NCBI GenBank assembly: GCA_031258965.1
Contig: JAIRMC010000056.1
Location: 1-41,942, forward strand
Length of the DNA stretch: 41,942 nt
From: Azoarcus sp.
GTDB lineage: Bacteria; Pseudomonadota; Gammaproteobacteria; Burkholderiales; Rhodocyclaceae
Direction: 5' to 3'
In this document: positions 38,302 to 41,942 of the stretch, piece by piece
Layout of the letters: each line of letters begins with the position of its first letter
Numbering within the stretch: position 1 is the stretch's first letter
The notes under the pieces: model-generated
The model's input: the letters and a program-made list of their open reading frames with translations, nothing else
Database searches by the model: none
What the model was told of the DNA's origin: nothing
Made by a program: the position numbers and the translations under genes

Positions 38302-39234
38302 GTGAAGTTTACGATTTTCCAGGAAAGCCGCATCGGCAAACGCAAGACCAATCAGGATCGCATCGCCCATTGCTATTCGCGCGATTCGCTCATGATGGTT
38401 CTGGCCGATGGCATGGGCGGGCATCTGCATGGCGAAATCGCCTCTCACATCACCGTGCAATACCTGACGCGCGTTTTCCAGCGAGAGGCACAGCCCAAGC
38501 TCTCGGACCCGGCCATGTTCCTGTCGCGCGAGTTGTCCCTGGCCCATCACGCCATCATCGACTACGCGCTTGGGAAAAGCCTGCGCGAAGCGCCGCGTAC
38601 CACGGTGGTGGCCTGCATCGTCCAGGACGGTCATGCCTGGTGGGCGCACGCGGGCGACTCGCGCCTCTACCTGCTGCGTCATGGGCGCATCCACATCCAA
38701 ACACATGACCATTCCCGCGTACAACTGATGATGGATCAAGGCTTGCTCGACGTGCGCAGCGCAGCCACCCACCCGAACCGCAACCGGGTGTATTCCTGCC
38801 TGGGCGGCACTCATTTGCCGCAAATCGAGTTTTCGCGCCGCACGCCGCTGCAAACCGGCGACGTTCTAGCGCTTTGCACCGATGGCGTATGGGGGCCGAT
38901 GGGCAACGAAGGTATTCTGCATGGCCTGAGCAAGGAAAGTCCGATGATTTCCGTCCCCAGAGTGCTCACGCAAGCCGAAGCCGCCGCCGGCGCGAGCTGC
39001 GACAACCTGTCGCTGATTGCCATGGTCTGGCGCGAAGGAGATGACGACGAGGGCGACGAGAGCGATACCTCCGACATTATCTCGACGCAGACCATGGCGC
39101 TGAGCGACTTCACCACCCGGATAGATTCGATCAGGAATCTGCGCCCCTCGGCGGCCGAAATGCTTTTGTCCGAAGACGAAATCGAGCGCGCCATCCAGGA
39201 AATCAACGCCGCCATCCAGAAATTCAGCAAATAA
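38302..39234 (+). CDS. PP2C-type serine/threonine phosphatase
   Basis: The protein is 310 residues from GTG 38302, preceded by a GAGAGGAT site; the frame is open further upstream only inside the kinase gene. Metal-site motifs are 'RKTNQD' (about 14-19), 'LADGMGGH' (34-41), '[11 protein letters not shown]' (about 118-128), 'CTDGVWG' and '[10 protein letters not shown]' (about 234-243). The fold ends there. A tail of about 65 residues follows, with a very acidic linker ('[10 protein letters not shown]') and a helical end, perhaps for partner binding. It should reverse the action of the adjacent kinase. Confidence 0.9.
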   Translation: MKFTIFQESRIGKRKTNQDRIAHCYSRDSLMMVLADGMGGHLHGEIASHITVQYLTRVFQREAQPKLSDPAMFLSRELSLAHHAIIDYALGKSLREAPRTTVVACIVQDGHAWWAHAGDSRLYLLRHGRIHIQTHDHSRVQLMMDQGLLDVRSAATHPNRNRVYSCLGGTHLPQIEFSRRTPLQTGDVLALCTDGVWGPMGNEGILHGLSKESPMISVPRVLTQAEAAAGASCDNLSLIAMVWREGDDDEGDESDTSDIISTQTMALSDFTTRIDSIRNLRPSAAEMLLSEDEIERAIQEINAAIQKFSK

Positions 39235-39242
39235 CGCCCAAA

Positions 39243-39980
39243 ATGCCAAGTTCACGCCCTAGCCAGCGAAGCCCCGGCGAGCTTCGTCCCGTCCGCCTTG
39301 CCCGTGCTCATACCCGCCATGCCGAAGGTTCGGTGCTGGTCGAATTCGGCGATACGCGGGTACTCGTCACCGCCAGCGTCGAAGAAACCGTGCCCGCCTT
39401 TCTCAAAGGCCGTGGCAAAGGCTGGATTACCGCCGAATACGGCATGCTGCCAAGAGCCACTCATACCCGGAGCGCGCGCGAAGCCGCCAGGGGCAAACAG
39501 AGTGGCCGCACCCAGGAAATCCAGCGCCTGATCGGGCGCAGCCTGCGCGCCGTGGTCGACCTCGCCGCGCTCGGCGAACGCCAGATCATCATTGATTGCG
39601 ACGTACTCCAGGCCGACGGCGGCACCCGTACCGCCGCCATTACCGGCGCCTGCGTCGCGCTGCATGACGCGCTCACCTGGCTGAAAGACAAGGGCAAAAT
39701 CGCCACCCACCCGCAACGCGAACTGATTGCGGCGGTTTCCGCGGGCATCTACCAAGGTGTGCCGGTGCTCGACCTCGACTACGCCGAAGATTCCGCCTGC
39801 GATACCGATATGAATGTTGTCATGACATCCTCCGGCGGCATCGTCGAAGTACAGGGTACCGCCGAAGGTCAGCCGTTCTCCCGCGCCGAACTCAATGCCC
39901 TCATCGACTTGGCCAGTACCGGCATCGAACATCTCTTTGCGCGCCAGCGCGCCGCGCTTGCCGGAGCACTGGCGCAATGA
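39243..39980 (+). CDS. rph: Ribonuclease PH
   Basis: This 245-residue protein has the complete family pattern: '[27 protein letters not shown]' (in parts, 18-44), '[20 protein letters not shown]' and '[25 protein letters not shown]' in pieces. It is a phosphorolytic 3'-5' exoribonuclease that trims tRNA 3' ends and degrades structured RNA. It follows the phosphatase gene by eight bases and overlaps rdgB as ATGA. Co-transcription and coupling are likely. Confidence 0.96.
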   Translation: MPSSRPSQRSPGELRPVRLARAHTRHAEGSVLVEFGDTRVLVTASVEETVPAFLKGRGKGWITAEYGMLPRATHTRSAREAARGKQSGRTQEIQRLIGRSLRAVVDLAALGERQIIIDCDVLQADGGTRTAAITGACVALHDALTWLKDKGKIATHPQRELIAAVSAGIYQGVPVLDLDYAEDSACDTDMNVVMTSSGGIVEVQGTAEGQPFSRAELNALIDLASTGIEHLFARQRAALAGALAQ

Positions 39981-40582
39981 GCAAAAAACTGGTGCTGGCC
40001 AGCAACAACGTCAAAAAAGCCGCCGAAATGCAAACCCTGCTCGCGCCATTGGGGCTGGAGATCGTTCCCCAATCCCGGCTTGGCGTCGGAGAAGCCGAAG
40101 AGCCGCATTTCACTTTTATTGAAAATGCGCTCGCCAAGGCCCGCCACGCCGCCGCCATCACGGGGCTGCCCGCCATCGCCGACGACTCTGGCCTCTGCGT
40201 CGCGGCGCTTGGCGGCGCACCCGGCGTACATTCAGCGCGTTTTGCTGGCGGCGAACCAAAATCCGATGAACGCAACAACACGTTTCTTCTCGAAAAACTG
40301 GCCGCCACACCCGACGGCGAGCGGAACGCTTGGTATTACTGCTGTCTGGCGCTCGTCCGTCACGCGGGCGACCCCTGTCCGCTGATTGCCGACGGCGAAT
40401 GGCACGGCAACATCCTCACTGCCCCGCGCGGCCATGGCGGCTTCGGCTACGATCCGTTTTTCTGGCTGCCGGAGCGGCAACTGAGCGCCGCCGAACTCGA
40501 ACCCGCGCAAAAGAACGCCATCAGTCATCGCGGCATTGCCATGCGGCAGCTCCTCGGACGCCTGCGCGCTCGGCCCTTGTGA
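39977..40582 (+). CDS. rdgB: XTP/dITP diphosphatase (RdgB/HAM1)
   Basis: The protein has 201 residues. It begins '[19 protein letters not shown]' and contains '[14 protein letters not shown]' and '[26 protein letters not shown]' (in parts), then '[12 protein letters not shown]' and '[10 protein letters not shown]', the standard motifs of the HAM1 family. It hydrolyses non-canonical purine triphosphates to keep them out of DNA. Its start overlaps the rph stop by four bases. hemW, a frequent next gene, is absent. Confidence 0.95.
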   Translation: MSKKLVLASNNVKKAAEMQTLLAPLGLEIVPQSRLGVGEAEEPHFTFIENALAKARHAAAITGLPAIADDSGLCVAALGGAPGVHSARFAGGEPKSDERNNTFLLEKLAATPDGERNAWYYCCLALVRHAGDPCPLIADGEWHGNILTAPRGHGGFGYDPFFWLPERQLSAAELEPAQKNAISHRGIAMRQLLGRLRARPL

Positions 40583-40587
40583 TGCAC

Positions 40588-40603
40588 ACCGGGCCATCCC
40601 GGT
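40588..40603. terminator. Hairpin after rdgB
   Basis: ACCGGG (40588-40593), loop CCAT, CCCGGT (40598-40603): a perfect six-base stem six bases after the rdgB stop, without a T run. Possible terminator. The rest of 40604-40755 holds nothing I recognise. Confidence 0.35.
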
Positions 40604-40755
40604 ACGCTGGCAGATGAAGCATTGCGCACTGGAAAAGCATCCGTCATTTCCATTTATAACGGGGTATCGCTCTCGTGTTGCTGTACAACGATCTCGTTCC
40701 CGTTGCCTCTGGGCGATAACTTGCGTCTGCCGGGTTCCGGTCATGCCGCCTTTCC

Positions 40756-41739
40756 CTAAACCACATAGGGCCGGTGCAACCAATGCCGAACGATTTCCAT
40801 ATCCCGTTGCGGTAGGTAAGCAAAGCCGTTCAGGCTGTCTTCCACGGCGGTTTGTGCGACCCAATGTGGCACAGCCCTGGTAATCAGCAAATGGAAGAAC
40901 CAGGCAAACGGGTAGCCCATCTGCCGGTCGAAGCCCTGCAAGGCGGCGTGCAGTTTGAGGCCGTTCGCACCCGCCGCGGGCGCGAACTCCGGAAGTTTGC
41001 CGGGAAATACCGCGATGATCTGGGCGCGATACTGGGTTTGCCGGTAACGATCCAGATATTCCCGAAAGGCGATGAGCCAATGGCGGCTGAATTCGGCAGT
41101 CATCCCGGCGCTGCTGTTTTGCCAGTCCAAGAGCAGCCGCTGGATGGGCGGGGCCTCCGGCAGCCAGGCGGCCATGCGTTCCAACGTCGCACCAACGTGT
41201 GCAAGGCGGCGAAAGTGGTAGCGCGGCTCGTTTCTTACCCGTAATACGGGCCGGGGCCTGACGGGGATTTCCAGCGGGTCGATCAGTTCGGCGAGGGAAT
41301 TGGGCTCGCCCTCACCTAGACGGTGACTCACGGTCTCCTGTAATTGCTCGATTTCCAGTTGCAAGAATTCCGCTGGCGCATCGCCTGTCCGGGCAACCAG
41401 ATAATGTGTGCTGCCGACAAGGCGGGTTGCATGGCGGGGCGTGGCCGCGAGTTCATCCAGCAGCGCGGCGAAGTCGCCGCCAACGGCGTCCAGTTCGGCT
41501 TCAGCCCAGACTTCCAGATTGCCGGAGAGCGGATTACCCGCAGCGTCGAGAACGCCACCCGGACGATACCAGCCGCCCCGTTCGAGGCGATATTGAAACG
41601 GCCATTCGGGTTGGTCGGCTTCCAGTTGCCGGAGCAAGGCGCCGATGCCGCCGGAAACCACCGCCTGTTTGCAGGCGGTTTGCAGGCCAGGAGCAAGTGT
41701 TTTGCAGTATTCCTGCCAGGCGGGCGCGCCGTTTTTCAT
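40756..41739 (-). CDS. Protein of unknown function, 327 residues
   Basis: I do not recognise the family. The protein has no signal peptide or membrane helix. It is rich in Trp, Arg and Leu and contains 'QYRLERGGWYRPGGVLD' (near 49-65), 'RVRNEPRYHFRRLAH' and 'YPFAWFFHLLI'. Base composition and codon use match the neighbours, and the antisense frames are shorter, so coding is well supported. The ATG at 41739 lies 39 bases after the end of another minus-strand frame, so the two may form an operon. It is convergent with rdgB. Confidence 0.65.
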   Translation of the reverse strand: MKNGAPAWQEYCKTLAPGLQTACKQAVVSGGIGALLRQLEADQPEWPFQYRLERGGWYRPGGVLDAAGNPLSGNLEVWAEAELDAVGGDFAALLDELAATPRHATRLVGSTHYLVARTGDAPAEFLQLEIEQLQETVSHRLGEGEPNSLAELIDPLEIPVRPRPVLRVRNEPRYHFRRLAHVGATLERMAAWLPEAPPIQRLLLDWQNSSAGMTAEFSRHWLIAFREYLDRYRQTQYRAQIIAVFPGKLPEFAPAAGANGLKLHAALQGFDRQMGYPFAWFFHLLITRAVPHWVAQTAVEDSLNGFAYLPQRDMEIVRHWLHRPYVV

Positions 41740-41778
41740 TGCAGGCCAACTCCGGTCCGAAACCCCGACGCCATCGGC

Positions 41779-41942
41779 CTATCCTTCTGTCCGCGCCGCC
41801 AGTTCCTGCGCGTAACGGGCGAGCGAAGCGGCGGGCGCGCCCATGACGCGAGCAAGCCAGGGCGGCGGCGAGGCAAGGCTGTCCTGGAGTCTGGCCAGGC
41901 TCTCGCGGGCGGGGCCGCCTCGGGGTTGCTTGATGGGATGGA
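41779..41942 (-). CDS. 3' end of an unidentified minus-strand gene (partial)
   Basis: The minus-strand frame is open from the window edge to a stop at 41781-41779, about 54 residues ending 'ARYAQELAARTEG'. It lies 39 bases upstream of the 327-residue gene on the same strand. The fragment is too short to assign. It is included because its spacing and composition fit a real gene end. Confidence 0.45.
   Translation of the reverse strand, partial: HPIKQPRGGPARESLARLQDSLASPPPWLARVMGAPAASLARYAQELAARTEG

Overview
This window is a GC-rich bacterial chromosome segment, most likely from a betaproteobacterium, and plausibly from the Rhodocyclales or a relative. Four things point there. A circularly permuted two-piece tmRNA gene encodes the tag ANDERFAIAA. 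The housekeeping gene sets (rlmE-ftsH; yicC / kinase / phosphatase / rph / rdgB; alaA / hom; trmJ-cysE) have a betaproteobacterial flavour. The proteins read as beta-type. 'CATTGCGAG...CTCGCAATGA' palindromic repeats lie between genes. The taxon is inferred from reading, not from a database search.

Layout: (1) 1-3519, the end of an RND/MacA-type adaptor, a MacB/LolD-type ATPase and two MacB/FtsX-type permeases: a split tripartite efflux or export system. (2) 3553-4060, a dispersed repeat and the permuted ssrA gene. (3) 4206-7272, a Fur-box-like site, a DUF4198 periplasmic protein and a TonB-dependent siderophore receptor. (4) 7313-11137, a CysB-like LysR regulator on the minus strand, then a DUF2946 protein and an OprC-like copper receptor. 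(5) 11389-14047, ftsH and rlmE on the minus strand. (6) 14294-15869, a clear sigma-70 promoter, a 31-codon ORF and a secreted fusion of a VanX-type D,D-dipeptidase with a YkuD-type L,D-transpeptidase. (7) 15895-18348, suhB, trmJ and cysE. (8) 18517-22505 on the minus strand, a secreted protein of unknown function, hom, a GNAT acetyltransferase and alaA, the last three overlapping one another. (9) ppk1 (22695-24776).

(10) 24777-36342 is an accessory island. It holds a complete type I-E CRISPR-Cas system: cas3-cas8e-cse2-cas7e-cas5e-cas6e on the minus strand, cas1-cas2 divergent on the plus strand, a short AT-rich leader, and an array of 26 intact repeats plus one degenerate terminal repeat with 26 spacers. 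The island is bracketed by two dead transposase genes: an IS630-type C-terminal remnant abutting ppk1, and a multiply frameshifted rve-type transposase just after the array. (11) 36372-40582, yicC (minus), then a soluble Ser/Thr kinase, a PP2C phosphatase, rph and rdgB. (12) 40756-41942, an unrecognised 327-residue protein and the 3' end of another minus-strand gene.

The observations most worth a second look are the two-piece tmRNA, the VanX/L,D-transpeptidase fusion with its small upstream ORF, and the architecture and boundaries of the CRISPR island. I found no wholly new defence system. The CRISPR-Cas locus is a recognisable I-E system with a rearranged gene order.
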